From Liopterus haemorrhoidalis (taxonomy: Eukaryota > Arthropoda > Insecta > Coleoptera > Dytiscidae), in contig OZ020611.1 in NCBI GenBank assembly GCA_963971575.1, forward strand, positions 206,316,743-206,380,742: a stretch of DNA of 64,000 nt, written 5' to 3'. Shown piece by piece: positions 23,190 through 34,745 of the stretch. The position numbers and the translations under genes are program-made. Below the pieces are notes generated by a model that was not told the origin of the DNA, ran no database searches, and worked only from the letters and a program-made list of their open reading frames with translations. Within the stretch, counting starts at the first letter, position 1; every line of letters starts with the position of its first letter.

Positions 23190-23870
23190 AAGCGTTGGAA
23201 TCCTATTATTATCATTCTTCTTCTTCTTCTGTGTTCTTACGGATTCTCCATTCACCATTAATTTGAATGAGACCAAAGATTCTGCGTAATATTTTATTTT
23301 CGAAAACTATGATGTGTTGTCGATATCACTTTGTTAAGTTCCATGTTTCGGAGCCATACATAAGTACTGGACGTACTATAACTTATAATCTGATCTTGGT
23401 GTTCCTAGACAAATGTTTTTAAGAGGGGACTAAGTGCAAAATACGATGCATTAGCAGCTTTAATTCTATTCGTAATTTCCTGCTGTATCATATTCACCTG
23501 ATTTATCATGATGCCCAAGTATTTAAAACTAGAAACTCTCTCAAAGTGTTGTCATTAATTTTTAAGTCGTTCGTATTTCATGACTGCGTCTACTAACAAT
23601 AAGATACTTGGTTTTTTCATTACTGATGATGAGTCCTACTTTACGAGCTTCGACATCAAAAAGATTAGTAAGGAGTATTATATCTTCAACCTTATTTGAA
23701 ATAATATCCAGGTCATCTGCATACCCTAAAATCTTGTGGTACCCATTGAGCTGTAGACCACGGTGGTTGGTATCTTGTGCTTTTCGTAACACCATCTCCA
23801 GCACAAGGTTAAACAGCAAAGGTAAGGTGGCGTCTCCTTGTTTGACTCCAGTATGAATTTCAAAAGGCTA
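23190..23870 (-). pseudogene. RTE-like non-LTR retrotransposon reverse transcriptase fragment
   Basis: On the minus strand: FEIHTGVKQGDATLPLLFNL (RT domain 4), LNGYHKILGYADDLDIISN with an intact YADD box, VEARKVGLIISNEKTKYL. Beyond 23562 other frames give INDNTLREF, then MYGSETWNLTK and VFENKILRRIFGLIQINGEW with RIRKNTE, the C-terminal signature of RTE-like elements. Stops and shifts occur throughout the C-terminal part. It is a different LINE family from the one at 21060-23013. Confidence 0.75.
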
Positions 23871-23899
23871 TGACAAAAGGTTTCCAACTTTCACTCTGC

Positions 23900-25380
23900 T
23901 TATGGATCCCAACACACACACACACACCATAGTCATCTTGATAATTTACTAGGGATGCCTAATTCATCCATTATAATTATTATTATTTATTTATTTTACA
24001 TAAGCCATTATGTACGAGTCAAACACAGTATTTTACCTACTATATCAAATTTTCCGAATAGCATTATAAAAATAGTTAAAAGTAGCATTATAATTTAATT
24101 TAAAAACACAAAAATTTTAATCGTCAATTGTAAAACTTCAGAACTGACGTCATCAAGATGACGTCATAAAAACTCCACCAATAGCATAAAAACGCACCTA
24201 CGTCAACCGCCCTGTGCAAACTAACTCGCTCTAGAATCGAAACCAAATCATGAAGATTCAAACCGTGGAAATACATACAAACTTACACCAACACCTGCAG
24301 CATTTCGGCGCGATTCTAGCAAAGAGCGGACCCACGAATACCTGAACACGAACCATTAACAAAATCTTTATAAAACAACAAACAAACGTTCGTTTTCCAA
24401 ACCTCATCAAATACTTCTTTAGACAGACCATTTTGATGAGTGTATTTCGAAAGATAGGAAATAATCTGTAATTTATTGCTGATTTTGTTTTTACGCTAAA
24501 TAATTTAATAAAATAAAATCTGGACATAGAACTTTGAAAAATGATTTTCATTCATAATAAATAATATTAACATTAAACGGCAATGAAGCTTGAATAGAGA
24601 CACCTGTTGCGCGTTCAATTGCTTTGTGGATTACAGCTACGAAAACTTCGACAGTAAAATTCAGGAAACCAGAAATTTTAACTATTCAAAACGTTCATAA
24701 TATTTCAACAATTTCCACAGTTATTTTTCTTATTTTACCTCAATTCAAATATTTCCTTTAAGACCTTACAATATAGTTCCAGAGTTGATAATAAATTAAC
24801 AGAAATTTATTTCAAATTAAAATAGACCTCTGCAGCAGATATATATAGATTATCAACGAATTTTCATGACTATCTCCGGTATATTATCAACGATTATCCC
24901 GAAAATAAGAGGGGCAAACATGTAAACGTAGACGAAAATTTCCCAAAAAATGTTTATAACATTATCATAATTATGTATCCAAGTAACAACAAGTTTTATT
25001 AATAGATACTATGTAGGGCTCTAGGAAATTTTGAAATACGGGTGTTTGGAAAACCGACACAGCCATCCTATGGCTTGCCTACGCATTTTACAGCAAGCTA
25101 TGTTATTCTTTTGTTTAATATTGTTTAATGTTGTCATGTAGTATTGCTCAATAAATATATTTGACAGATGTGCTGTTCTGGCAATTTTTAAGTTTATATA
25201 GTGTTTACCGGGTCCTGGCACCCATATTCGTGTTTTTTATTCATCTAATAAAAGGTCACAGCACCGCATATAATCTCCGGTCTTCGGAGTTCATTTTAAA
25301 AAGGTCCTAGCATCTCAGCATTTCTTCGCTCTTCACTTCGGCCTCAATAAAGATAAGTATTAGCTATAAGTCTCCCTGCA
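23900..25380. other. no recognised gene; CREB/ATF-type octamers at 24145-24166
   Basis: AT-rich sequence without transposase or RT similarity. Two TGACGTCA octamers lie 14 bp apart (24145-24152 and 24159-24166) in a GATGACGTCAT context. An open frame at 24258-24551 (minus) has no family signature. Confidence 0.35.
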
Positions 25381-25678
25381 GCATCTAATCCTTATTCTTT
25401 TAGAAGTGCTGAACAGCTGTCACGTCTCCACGTGACATTTATTGCCAGGCAGACATCATACAACAAATCGGAACATCCTAGTAGTTTCTGCAGCGCACCA
25501 AGATCAACCACCAGCACCGATCCTTCCATCCATCCAGTCCATTTGCTCGGTGCCCGGCGATCATCCAAAAGGGCACTGGTCCTTTGAGTTGGCCGGTCGA
25601 ACAATTAGCCGGTACGGGCGCACCATTTAGCCACGCGAGCCATACCACTCGCCGTCCCCACAATGGGCTTACTTTTTA
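25381..25678. other. GC-richer unassigned segment
   Basis: This ~300-bp block is distinctly richer in G+C than its surroundings and is open in several frames, but none resembles a known family to me. It could be a fragment of a retroelement or a recently arrived repeat. Confidence 0.3.
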
Positions 25679-25679
25679 A

Positions 25680-26870
25680 ACTTTTTCAAAGTACTTCCCA
25701 TCTCGTTCAATACACTTCCTTATACGTATAAACCCCGTGTTAAAAATGTCTTTCCACTTTTCAGTTGGTACTGCATAGGTTTGGTCTCAGGCTGCTAGAA
25801 GCTCATCATCGCTCTTAAAATGGCGGCTTTTAAGTTTAACCTTAGGGTGACCATTCGTCCCGCATTTTGATTGGGTGTCCCGCATTGTAACTTGTATTTG
25901 AGGACCTTTTTTTTTGCTCTTCACTTATATTTGGGAAGTGACCATTTTTTGCTCCGTCCCGCATTGCCTTCTTAAGAAAATGGTCATCCTACTTAACCTT
26001 GATAAAAGGAAAGAATCCAAAATCACAAGGAGTAAGTTCTGGACTATACGGAGGCTGTTCTAATACTTGTAGTCCAGAATTATTTAAAAATTCTTTAGTT
26101 AGTTGAGCTCGATGCGCTGGTACATTATCTTCACACAAGCGCCAAGTGTCAAGATGTGAATGTGGCCGTAAGTTTTGAAGAGACGGAATCAACTGAGGCA
26201 AACAACTCAACGTACCACTTGGCCGTAACTGTTTTTTACTCATCTAGAACAATTCTCGTAATAATCCCTCGCTTACCGAAAAATACGACAATCATTTTCT
26301 TTTTCATAGATCATGATTGTTTTACCACATTTGGAGTTTATTCGTCTTCAAAGAGCCATATATTGTTTCTTGACTTTGATGGCACATCTAATAATAAAGC
26401 CATGTTTTGTCCCCTGTCACACGTATTTCAGTGTCCCATTTCAATTTTTTTAAAACATTTTTCGACATTGTTCAACTTTTATTGATGTTTGTGAATGAGT
26501 CAGGTTGTGGGGTACAAACTTTCCTAACTTCCAGATGGTCGCGAAGAATTGAACGGAGAGCTGGTGCACTCATGCACAAAGACTCCTCTCTCTGTCTGTA
26601 TGTAATGCGCCTATTTTCATCTAGCAGTTTTTTAACCGCAGCAATATTTACAGGAGTAATTGTTCCACGGGGCATTCCTGGACGAGGATCATCATCTAGG
26701 TTAAACATTTTTCTTTGAAATTGTTTATACCAACACAACACTGTGCTCCGTCGTGGATAATTCTCAGAAAAAATAGTAAACATTTCGGAAATACACTATT
26801 TCGCAGATAAACCACGTTTGAAATTGTACAAAAATATTGCACGATGATTTCGTCGCGTTAACTCACTCAT
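25680..26870 (-). pseudogene. mariner (DD34D) transposase, broken and interrupted by a MITE
   Basis: The start at 26870 gives MSELTRRNHRAIFLYNFKRG, then a stop (TAG) after LSAK. HTH and linker follow: ENYPRRSTVLCWYKQFQ, DDPRPGMPRGTITPVNI, ENRRITYRQREESL. The first catalytic D is in VTGDKTWLYY. The second D is in EDNVPAHRAQLTKEFL and the third in YSPELTPCDFGFFPF, with 34 residues between them (DD34D). The C-terminal part resumes at about 25842 after the MITE at 25843-25991 (KWKDIFNTGFIRIRKCIE). Several stops and shifts are present. Related debris lies at 29617-29805. Confidence 0.82.
25843..25991. mobile_element. TAGGGTGACCA-type MITE inserted in a mariner
   Basis: The ends TAGGGTGACCATTCG and ATGGTCATCCTA are inverted, with flanking TTTAACCT and CTTAACCT (7 of 8 identical). 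At 149 bp it is non-coding and contains GTCCCGCATT repeats plus the GAGGACCTTTTTTTTTGCTC..TCACTTATATTTGGG unit shared with other MITEs. The mariner C-terminal reading continues on its far side. Confidence 0.8.
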
Positions 26871-27053
26871 ATTGACACTGCAAACAATTGACTGACTACA
26901 TAAAATTTATTTATTATGTTTTGAATGGTCTATTAAATAATAATAATTGTTTATTGACAAAATTACAATAATATGTTTTAAGTCAGTCAGAACAATCGTA
27001 AATATAATATTCAATAAAAGGTACAGGAAACAATACGGCAAACAATAATTACA

Positions 27054-27319
27054 AATTATTTTATTATTTATTTATTTATTTTACATCGGCCTATTTCTGC
27101 CCCGTGGCTAATCCCCAATGCCAGGGGGCGAGCTCCTACACCTGGATGAGGGGTGAATAATTGTGAAATGGGAGTAATGTAAACATATTATTCTCGTCCG
27201 AATAACTCCAACGGAGGAGAATCACCAACGGAGGAGAATCGAACCACCGACCGCCCAGTCCAGACTGTTTCCACCAGTCAAAACTGCACGACTTAATGCG
27301 CTCGGCCACTCCGTTGGCT
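27054..27319 (-). repeat. tRNA-derived SINE copy 1, with 10-bp target duplication
   Basis: On the minus strand it begins AGCCAACGGAGTGGCCGAGC (box A of Ser/Leu-tRNA type), with box B GGTGGTTCGATTCTCC about 70 bases later. A tRNA-unrelated body (AGGAGCTCGCCCCCTGGCAT) follows, then a (TAAA)n-like tail (seen as TTTATTTATTTATTTT at 27062-27083). The flanks AATAATTACA at 27044-27053 and 27320-27329 are identical. The second copy is at 40700-40948. Confidence 0.88.
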
Positions 27320-27381
27320 AATAATTACATATGCAATACGAAAGCATTTAGGTTGGTAGTAATTGTGTACCTAGAGAATGA

Positions 27382-27384
<3 letters not shown>

Positions 27385-27434
<50 letters not shown>
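27385..27434. repeat. (TA)n microsatellite
   Basis: About 25 perfect TA units adjoin the presumed 3' end of the LINE fragment at 27435-27925, as LINE tails sometimes do. Confidence 0.9.
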
Positions 27435-27438
<4 letters not shown>

Positions 27439-27925
27439 GATTAAATAATGCAAAATAGCATCAACTACAATTTTAAAGGCAATAAAAATTATTCAGAATT
27501 TATGTTGTAAAAATTCATTTATAGAATAAAAAGCATGGTTGATAAGGAAAATTTTGATGGTATTTTTAAAAGAGTTAAAACTATTTGATTTGAAGGAGTC
27601 TGGTAATATGTTAATAAATTTATAAGAATAATAGTTGGTGCTATTTTTAGATTTAAAAATTGTGGATAAATCTTATTTTTATTCCTTGTGTTATAATTAT
27701 GAATTTGTTCAAAACTATCATATTCGCTTAAGTGTTTATAAGCTAAAAAGAGGCAGTAATATATATAAAGTGAGGGTAAAGTCATGATTTTTAATTTAGT
27801 ATAGTACAATTTGCAGTCCGCCCTATAACACGAACCATCAATGATTCTGAGCGCTCTGCGTTGCAAGGAGAAAATTCTTTCTGCAGCGGGCAAATAGCCC
27901 CATGCTAATAGTGCATAAGGGATCT
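27435..27925 (-). pseudogene. non-LTR retrotransposon C-terminal fragment
   Basis: On the minus strand: IPYALLAWGYLPAAERIFSL, QRRALRIIDG, LPSLYIYYCLFLAYKHL and IHNYNTRNKNKIYP. This is the post-thumb region of a Jockey/CR1-group LINE (compare YGLIVWG..PQAENIFRLQKKAVRAI in the copy at 44130-45195). The reverse transcriptase domain is absent, as in a strongly 5'-truncated copy. Confidence 0.7.
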
Positions 27926-27929
27926 GAGA

Positions 27930-29610
27930 TTAGAAAAGTGAGAAATAAACTATCCGCATAACATGCCTTTGATGGAAAACTCTAATGATACAAAAATAAA
28001 CTTGCTTTGTTTATTTATACAGCCGTATCTCACAACTTTCTTAGCTCCCTACGTATATCTTCATTTCTTAATTTCAGATCTCAATTCTATTTAAACTACC
28101 AATAACTTATTTAAACTACTAGTACCAACTTACGTCCGTAGTTTTTATCTTCGTTTGTAATATTTGACTATGTACACCGGTGTATTCACTCCTATATTCT
28201 TGTAGGAATCATGATAAACACATAAAGGAAAATAATACACTAATAAATAAACTGAAAAGAAATATTGCAGAGATTAAGTTAGTAATTAAAAATATCAGCA
28301 TTTAAAAATAGCTGCGATAAGTAATAAATGTACGTAATAAATAAAATAAAAAACAATAAAACCGCTAATGGAGTTCATGACCTCGAAGTATTCTGTAGCT
28401 CTACTTTAAAACTCAACCACATCCTTCGTTCATTCACGCCTAAAAAACAAAACAATCTCCATTCATCCTTTCCTATCACACTGTCATGTCATACTCAATA
28501 TCACAGTCCAGCTTACTAGTCTAGAGGTAGGGGGGCAATGAGATCTACAGTGGGGGGACAAGGGGGGACATGGAGCTTTCATGTTAACATTCATGTGCCC
28601 CCTCAACTCAGTGAACGAGTTGACATCAGCAGGACGACATGGATTATCAGACTCTTATTGAAGGTAATACCATTTGTCACGTGATTGCAAATGCACCTGA
28701 TGTGCCGCGAAAACGTCTGAAGTGCTGTGTTTGTGGATGTGTTATATTGTGTCTGTGATGTGTTGTGTTTCCAGTTGCTTTATTAAATCGCAATTTGGGA
28801 TCTGTACTAGGCTGAGCTATGCGGTATTGTAAACTACACCTTACCACTAAATCATTTAATATAAATAACTTCTCCGACGACTAGATCGTTCTTAAATGTA
28901 CCAACCCACGATATAAATACTTATTACCTTACTAATACTCAATATTTGTTAGTTAAGTAGTTTTTCTAGTTGCTTTAAGTACGCTGTAAGCTCAGACGAG
29001 CTTACAAATCTTATCTATCTAAATCGAAAGTACGAAATGAAGATGAGACAAATTAAAAAATTGCTTTTATATTGTTATTTAAGTTACATTGTGAATCATG
29101 ATAGTCGACTTAACCTTTCGACGGACTCATGTGCCAATGTGTGCTATTGCTAACCAACAATTTCAACAATGGGATGATTCTGCGCTACTACTATGTAGTA
29201 GAAACGTGCAGTAGTAGTCAAAGTATAGGGTAGAAAATTATTAAGTGAAATATATCTTTATTTAAATTAAACAAGTTGTTTGAAATAATGTGTATAGTAT
29301 TTTTTCTTTTTGTAAAACTTTTCTAAATGTGGTAACTTTGGTGATTTTTGTGTTGTAATTGGACTTTTTGATGAGTTCACATGGTTCCATGTCAATTCGT
29401 AGATCTGTGTTTTAAATGTTTGGTTAGGTTTCATTATATTAAGATTACATGCAACATTACAAATGTCAGATTATCATTAATGTATATGTTTGATAAATTA
29501 TGTCCGTAGGTAATATAATTAATGAGTTAATAAGAATCGGACTAATGAAAAAAATAAATAAAAGAAGTTTATTTAACTAAACTTACGTTTCGATTTTCTT
29601 AAAATCTTCA
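27930..29610. other. no recognised gene
   Basis: AT-rich with a G-run segment around 28526-28580. No coding similarity or paired terminal repeat was recognised on either strand. Confidence 0.3.
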
Positions 29611-29616
29611 TCAGAG

Positions 29617-29805
29617 AATATGACAATCATTTTCTTTGATCTTGATTGTTTTACCGCAGTTGGAGTTTATTCGTCTTCAAAGAACCATCCATATCTTGTT
29701 TCTGACTTTGATGGAACACCATAATAACAAAACCATGTTTCCTCCCCTGTCACAATGGAGTTCGCATATTTAGAGTGTCCCATTTCAAATTTGGTGACTT
29801 TTTTT
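29617..29805 (-). pseudogene. mariner fragment related to the 25680-26870 copy
   Basis: The segment closely follows 26280-26450 (shared GACAATCATTTTCTTT, GGAGTTTATTCGTCTTCAAA, CCCCTGTCAC, GTGTCCCATTTCAA). That region encodes the sequence around the first catalytic aspartate. It is an isolated, decayed piece without terminal repeats. Confidence 0.75.
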
Positions 29806-30240
29806 CAAATTTATTATCATTAATGTCAAATATTTTGAATGGTACCATTTTTACCACCCTAAGATGATATAAATATACAACGTAAAATACGTTTTTTCGC
29901 TCTTAGTTATGTATTACTAAATGAAATATACTATAGTCTTGTTTTTTTTTTTTTTTTTGTTATTTAAGTTGGATTAGATTTTGAAAACTAGTAACAATTA
30001 ACGTTTAAATGAGAATTTTGATCATTTTGTTTAGCAAAAGCCTATTTCGATCGTTACAAAGTGAGCTGGTGAAAATTTAATAAAATTAAAATTCCATTTA
30101 GTTCCTCTTAAACGTTTGAAATAGCTTATATTAATTACATAGATCTGCAATGATTTATGCGGATTATTTGTTGTATACTGATTGTAAAAATAAGTATTAT
30201 CTGTCTCATTTTGTAATACGGAACTAACAGGAAAAGTTCA
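29806..30240. other. no gene; MITE terminus at about 30100-30130
   Basis: AT-rich sequence. At 30100-30130 GTTCCTCTTAAACGTTTGAA resembles the terminal repeat of the MITE at 36204-36608, with no partner found. Confidence 0.35.
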
Positions 30241-31172
30241 TTTTTAGGGTTTTGTAGGTATGACCAAAAAAACCTTATACCGTCATTTTGTCGTCTGTCT
30301 GTCTGTCTGTCTGTCTGTCTGTTCGGTAAAAATTGTAGCCAAACGGCTAAACCTAGAGAGTTGAAATTTGGCATGCTTATACAACTCTTTGACCCGCACA
30401 TAGGAAAAATACTAAAACATCTAAAAAACATACCCCCCTAAAAATATAAACAAATATGTGGTCATCGAAAACAAAAATATTTTTTTAAATTATGAGTAGG
30501 GTATCAAATGAAAGCCCTTAGTACGTGGATTAACGATCAAATTTTTATTTTTAAAAAATAAATTATTTTGATGCGATTTTTGCCAAAATTGTGCAAAAAA
30601 AATTTTGTCCCACACCCTGTAGCCCAGATGGTTTAAACTAAAAATCTAAAAAAATTCTAAGTAATGTATATTGGTGTGAACTGAAATAGTACAACAGGAA
30701 TTTTTGATCAGATTATGTTTTCGGAAAATAACGCATTTTTTGTGGTTTTTGGTTCACAAAATACAAAAGTTATACCAATGTAAGACACTCACATACGGCG
30801 TACGATGGCGTTATTGGTTAGAGCACTGGTGTCGTAAGCTAAAACTCGCTGGTAAACGAAGGGTTTCGAGTTCGAGTATTGAGTGAATTTTATTTTTTCT
30901 GTTTTTTTTTTGCATTTTTATTATGTTGAAATTATTTTGTCAAAATTCTAGTTATATTTTGACAAATGTTGTATTTAATTTTTAAGAGCGTAAATTTAAT
31001 AATTATCTTATTATATGATTAACAGACGATAAATTATTTTAAAAATATGTTCATTTTGCCGTGATTACTACAAAGTAAAATTTGTCCTACACACTCAGCA
31101 TACCGCCTTCACTTATTATATACCTGCGAAACCCTGAAATGTGTGAATATTCACACTTCACATCAATTTTTT
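30241..31172 (+). repeat. family M modular repeat, copy 2 (full length)
   Basis: Order: start TTTTTAGGGTTTTGTAGGTA; (TCTG)n at 30294-30321; block CCAAACGGCTAAACC..TTGAAATTTGGCATG; one ~210-bp module (about 30500-30720) with ACACCCTGTAGCCCAGATGG; tRNA-like cassette (30800-30883); body TTTTGTCAAAATTCTAGTTA; a variable 3' portion; end AATGTGTGAATATTCACACT then TCACATCAATTTTTT. No coding potential. It forms a ~5-kb inverted pair with the copy at 35426-36150. Confidence 0.85.
30800..30883 (+). repeat. tRNA-like cassette of M copy 2
   Basis: GATGGCGTTATTGGTTAGAG resembles box A and GAGTTCGAGTA resembles box B. The 3' side is followed by T-runs. A similar cassette is in the 35426-36150 copy, but unrelated sequences fill the same slot in the copies at 10070-11126 and 52221-53270. 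Confidence 0.6.
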
Positions 31173-31791
31173 ATGTTGTGTATTGACAATACATTTATAA
31201 TATTATCATAGTATTGGTTCACACGGATATGCCAAAGTCTGCTTACACCACAACAGTCACCAAAGTAACCAGATCTAGTTTCGTATTACAAATTGAGACA
31301 GATTATATTGTTTGTGACACGTATAATTCTTTCTCTATGCATATTTCAATATTACGAATGAAAAACGAAAATTATTGTTATTGTTGTCACTTTTGTAAGG
31401 ACAAACCAGATATAGTTATTTTGGTTACTTTTATATTGCATTACTGAGTTTAAATGTCATTTAAAAATTCACTTACACTGTAAAACAGACTGCAGATTTT
31501 TTGGTTATGATCCTTATAATTAAGATAACCTTTGTCAATATGACATATGTTAAATCGTCCCGTCCTACGGAGATCGTGTTAACTCAATATTTTAATTTTT
31601 TGAATTATGTAAATTAAATATTAGAATATCGTCTAATCTTTTCGTGGAAATATATATCACAAAACTGTACGTTATGCTACCAAAATTATAGTTTTTTGAG
31701 AAACGATTTTTTTCATGGATTACACGATATTTTAATATTTTACTTACATAATTATAACAATGAAAATATTGAGTTACGACGTTCTTCGTAA
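31173..31791. other. no recognised gene
   Basis: A 77-residue open frame (31214-31447, plus) has no recognisable domain. The rest is AT-rich. Confidence 0.3.
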
Positions 31792-32139
31792 AGGCCTTAT
31801 CACACTAGAGTTATTATTCAAGTCTAAACTTGGAAAATTGAAGCATTCGCATCGAAGTCTTGTGTGTGTGATAGCATGACAAAAAACCTAGGTCTTTATG
31901 TCTGAGCAAATACATCGAGATATATTTTCCCTGTCTCTAGAAGACAGACGAAATCCAAATCATAAAATGCGCGTGCGCAGCCTCTCCCTCTCAGTCAGAT
32001 CAAGTGAGATGGGTGTATTGTTAACGTTATGTACGCAGACGCAAGTTACTTTTCCCTGTTTCACGTTTGATAGCTGAAGACTTGAAGGAAAAAGACGTAC
32101 AAAATAAAACTTGGATAGCGTTCTAGTGTGATACGCCCT
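31792..32139. mobile_element. Harbinger-type MITE with TAA duplication
   Basis: The ends AGGCCTTATCACACTAGA and TCTAGTGTGATACGCCCT are an imperfect inverted pair (one or two mismatches), with TAA at 31789-31791 and 32140-32142. At 348 bp it is non-coding. Confidence 0.8.
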
Positions 32140-32674
32140 TAAGATGGTTCGAAATGTTATGACTTATTAAATGACATTTTTAATTATTTTTTATATTACC
32201 AGCATGACCAAATTTCCTCTTAGTTTGTTTTTACAATATTAGAAACAGTAAGTCATTATCCTGTTATCAACAAGTTTGTGGGAAACTATGAACATCGAAA
32301 TAATGTAGATATCGTCAATGCTTGAAAATTTTAAGCAGTTTGGTTATAACGTCAGCTTTATTTTATTCACTTAATCAAGAACTTGGTTAAAGATTTTAAC
32401 AAGACATTAAAGAGACGGAAACGAGAAACCAAGTGAGACCATTGATACCAGTTTTTATCAAATTAAGGATACTGTTGGATGTTTTTTTGAATATGTTTTT
32501 CGAAAGTAATCTAAATGATCGCAATAATTCTCTGCTGTTATTTTATAGCCTGGTTTGTATATTTTGAACACCTCTCGAAAAACTCACTTGCATACTACCA
32601 TTTTCGATTGCAAAAGTGTCATTTGCGCGATAAATAGATGAAGCATCCATTAGAAGGCGATTTTTTCGAAATCA

Positions 32675-33826
32675 GTTTTTTAGGGATTTGTAGGTATGAC
32701 GACCAAAAAAGCCTTATAAAGACGACACTCATGTGTCTGTCTGTACGATAGAAATTGTAGCCAAACGGCTTAACATGAAAGTTGAAATTTTGGAAAATAC
32801 ACATATAGCAAAATACTGAGAGTTCAAAAAAACACATCCCGAGATAAATATAAATAATTATGTATTTAAAAAGAAAAAAAAAATCTTTTTTAAAATTTTG
32901 AGTGGCATACCAAATGAATCCTTTTAATGCGTGGACCAACAAGCAAATTTTTATTTTTGAGAAATCATTTTTTTTTACCAAATATTTGCTAAAAATATTT
33001 CAAAATTGTTTTGTCCCCCACCTTATCTCTCAGAGGGGTTGATCTAAAAATCTGAAAAAAATCTTCATAATGAACATTGATGGGAATCGAAATAGTTCAA
33101 CAGGAATTTTTGATCAGATCGGTTTTTCGAAAAATGTCGATTTTTTTGAGTTATACAGAGCGATCAAGAAATCTTGTCCGTTATGCAATAGTTGACAGAA
33201 ACGTTTAGATATCAAACTTATTTCCAAGGACATGTACACATAGGCATACATTCTATTTTTATTACCTTATATGAATGGATTATTAAATGAACACTATTTT
33301 TCTATACACGCCAATGAGTTGACAACAGGTATGAAGTTAGGAACACATATTTTCGTTGATTCTCGGGTGAGTTCGGGTGAACGAAGTAATCTGATTGGTA
33401 CTTTATTAAATTGAGATTTTTAGCTGTGGATTAGAATACAGTTTTCATATTTTTAAACTCATTGTTTACTGTTATGTAACTCACAAGAAATTTTGATCGC
33501 ACAGTAGATATATTTTTTTAAAATGTATTTGCCATATCAAAAGAAAGCTCTTAAGACATTGATTAAGAAACAAAAGGTAGTTTTTTTAAATTGGTTTCTT
33601 TAAACACGATTTCAGCCAAAAATGTGCAATAAAAGTTCTTATCCCGCCCCCTTTTACATACAGAAGTTAAACTAAAAATTATAGGTAATGTACATTGATC
33701 TGAGCCAGAAACGTACGAGAGGAATTTTTGATTGCGTTTTTGAAAAATATTGTAGTTTTTGTGTTTTTGACAAAATTATACTAATAAAAACCCTGAAATG
33801 TGTAAAAAGTCACACTTCACATCAAT
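32675..33826 (+). repeat. family M modular repeat, divergent copy 3
   Basis: Start TTTTTTAGGGATTTGTAGGT, a short TGTCTGTCTG tract, block GTAGCCAAACGGCTTAAC, then at least two tandem ~210-bp modules (about 32900-33150 and 33540-33765; both with TTGTCCC..CCC, TAAAAAT, AGGAATTTTTGAT), and the end CCTGAAATGTGTAAAAAG with TCACACTTCACATCAATA at 33789-33826. A further module with the same motifs continues at 33830-34020. No tRNA-like cassette was recognised in this copy. Confidence 0.7.
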
Positions 33827-34240
33827 AAGAAAAAGCTCTTAAAACATAGATTAAGGAACGAAATTTACTTTTTTTTTAATTCGTTTTTTAACACGATTTT
33901 AGTCAAAAATGTGTCTAAAAAGATCTTGTCCCGCCCCCTTTTACCCAAGGGGGTTAAACTAAATATCTGAAAAAATTATAAGTAATGTGCATTGATCTGA
34001 GCCGAAATCGTATGAGAATCGTCATGATTTAAATATATATATTTAAATCATGGCTAAATAATAGCTAATTTACATTTTCCTATGACATGATATTCGCAAA
34101 TTATTTAAATTTAATTTAAAGAAATTAAATGGAAACTCTAAGTACCTACTCAAATATCGAATAAAAATGATTTTCAAAAATCTGTTGATTTTGATGTGAC
34201 TATAGAAAAAAACGTGTCTTAGACTGTCTGTCACTTGTGA

Positions 34241-34616
34241 TTTTTTTTCAAATCTATGTTTAAATTTAATCATTTTCAAACTAAGTACATATATAAAGTA
34301 TGTTTTGAAGAAGATACAGAAAAAATTTAAAGGCAAAATATGGCGAAATGAGCCAGCTGTGGCCAGCTGTTACCTCGGCAAACTCATAAACTAACAAAAT
34401 CTTTTTGGATTTTTGATTTCAGATGATCCAGTGACGAGTTATGCTGGTCACCGCAAAATCTATTTTTTTTTCCCCGGAGTTTGAGAAGATTTGCCACAGC
34501 TGGTTCATTTCGCCATATTTTGCCTTTAAAATTCTTTTGTATCTTCTTCAAAACATACTTTATATATGTACTTAGTTTGAAAATGAATAAATTTAACCAT
34601 AGATTTGAAAAAAATT
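34241..34616. repeat. long inverted repeat (potential hairpin), ~123-bp arms
   Basis: The left arm (34241-34363) runs from TTCAAATCTATG to GCCAGCTGTGGC. The right arm (34493-34616) is its complement (GCCACAGCTGGTTCATTTCG ... CATAGATTTGAA) with roughly 5-8% differences by eye. The ~129-bp spacer contains GATCCAGTGACGAGTTATGC. The arms sit inside a decayed family M-like region (34030-34745). Confidence 0.85.
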
Positions 34617-34689
34617 AACAAAAATATGCTTAAAATGTTGTTATCAGACCCTATCCCCCCCCCCTTAATTAAACTTCTTGACTTCTTAC

Positions 34690-34745
34690 ACTTAATTAAA
34701 TATCTACTAAACCCTGAAATGTGTGAAAATTCACACTTCACATAA
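34690..34745 (+). repeat. family M 3' terminal segment
   Basis: CTACTAAACCCTGAAATGTG and the palindromic TGTGAAAATTCACA followed by CTTCACATAATTTTTTT match the M-family 3' end. The upstream sequence resembles that of the similar end at 52160-52218 rather than the full-length copies. Confidence 0.7.

Noticed and set aside
25381..25678. GC-richer block considered as a host exon or rRNA piece
   Set aside because: Open in several frames but with no recognisable protein or rRNA motif, so left unassigned.
30241..30431. Open frames crossing the (TCTG)n tract in family M copies (e.g. RQTDRQTDR strings)
   Set aside because: The same frames recur because the repeat recurs; they read through a tetranucleotide tract and are not conserved as protein (shifts and stops differ between copies).
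31214..31447. 77-residue frame with CCHFCKDKPDIVIL, briefly considered as a zinc finger
   Set aside because: The cysteine/histidine spacing fits no known finger and the frame is isolated in AT-rich DNA.
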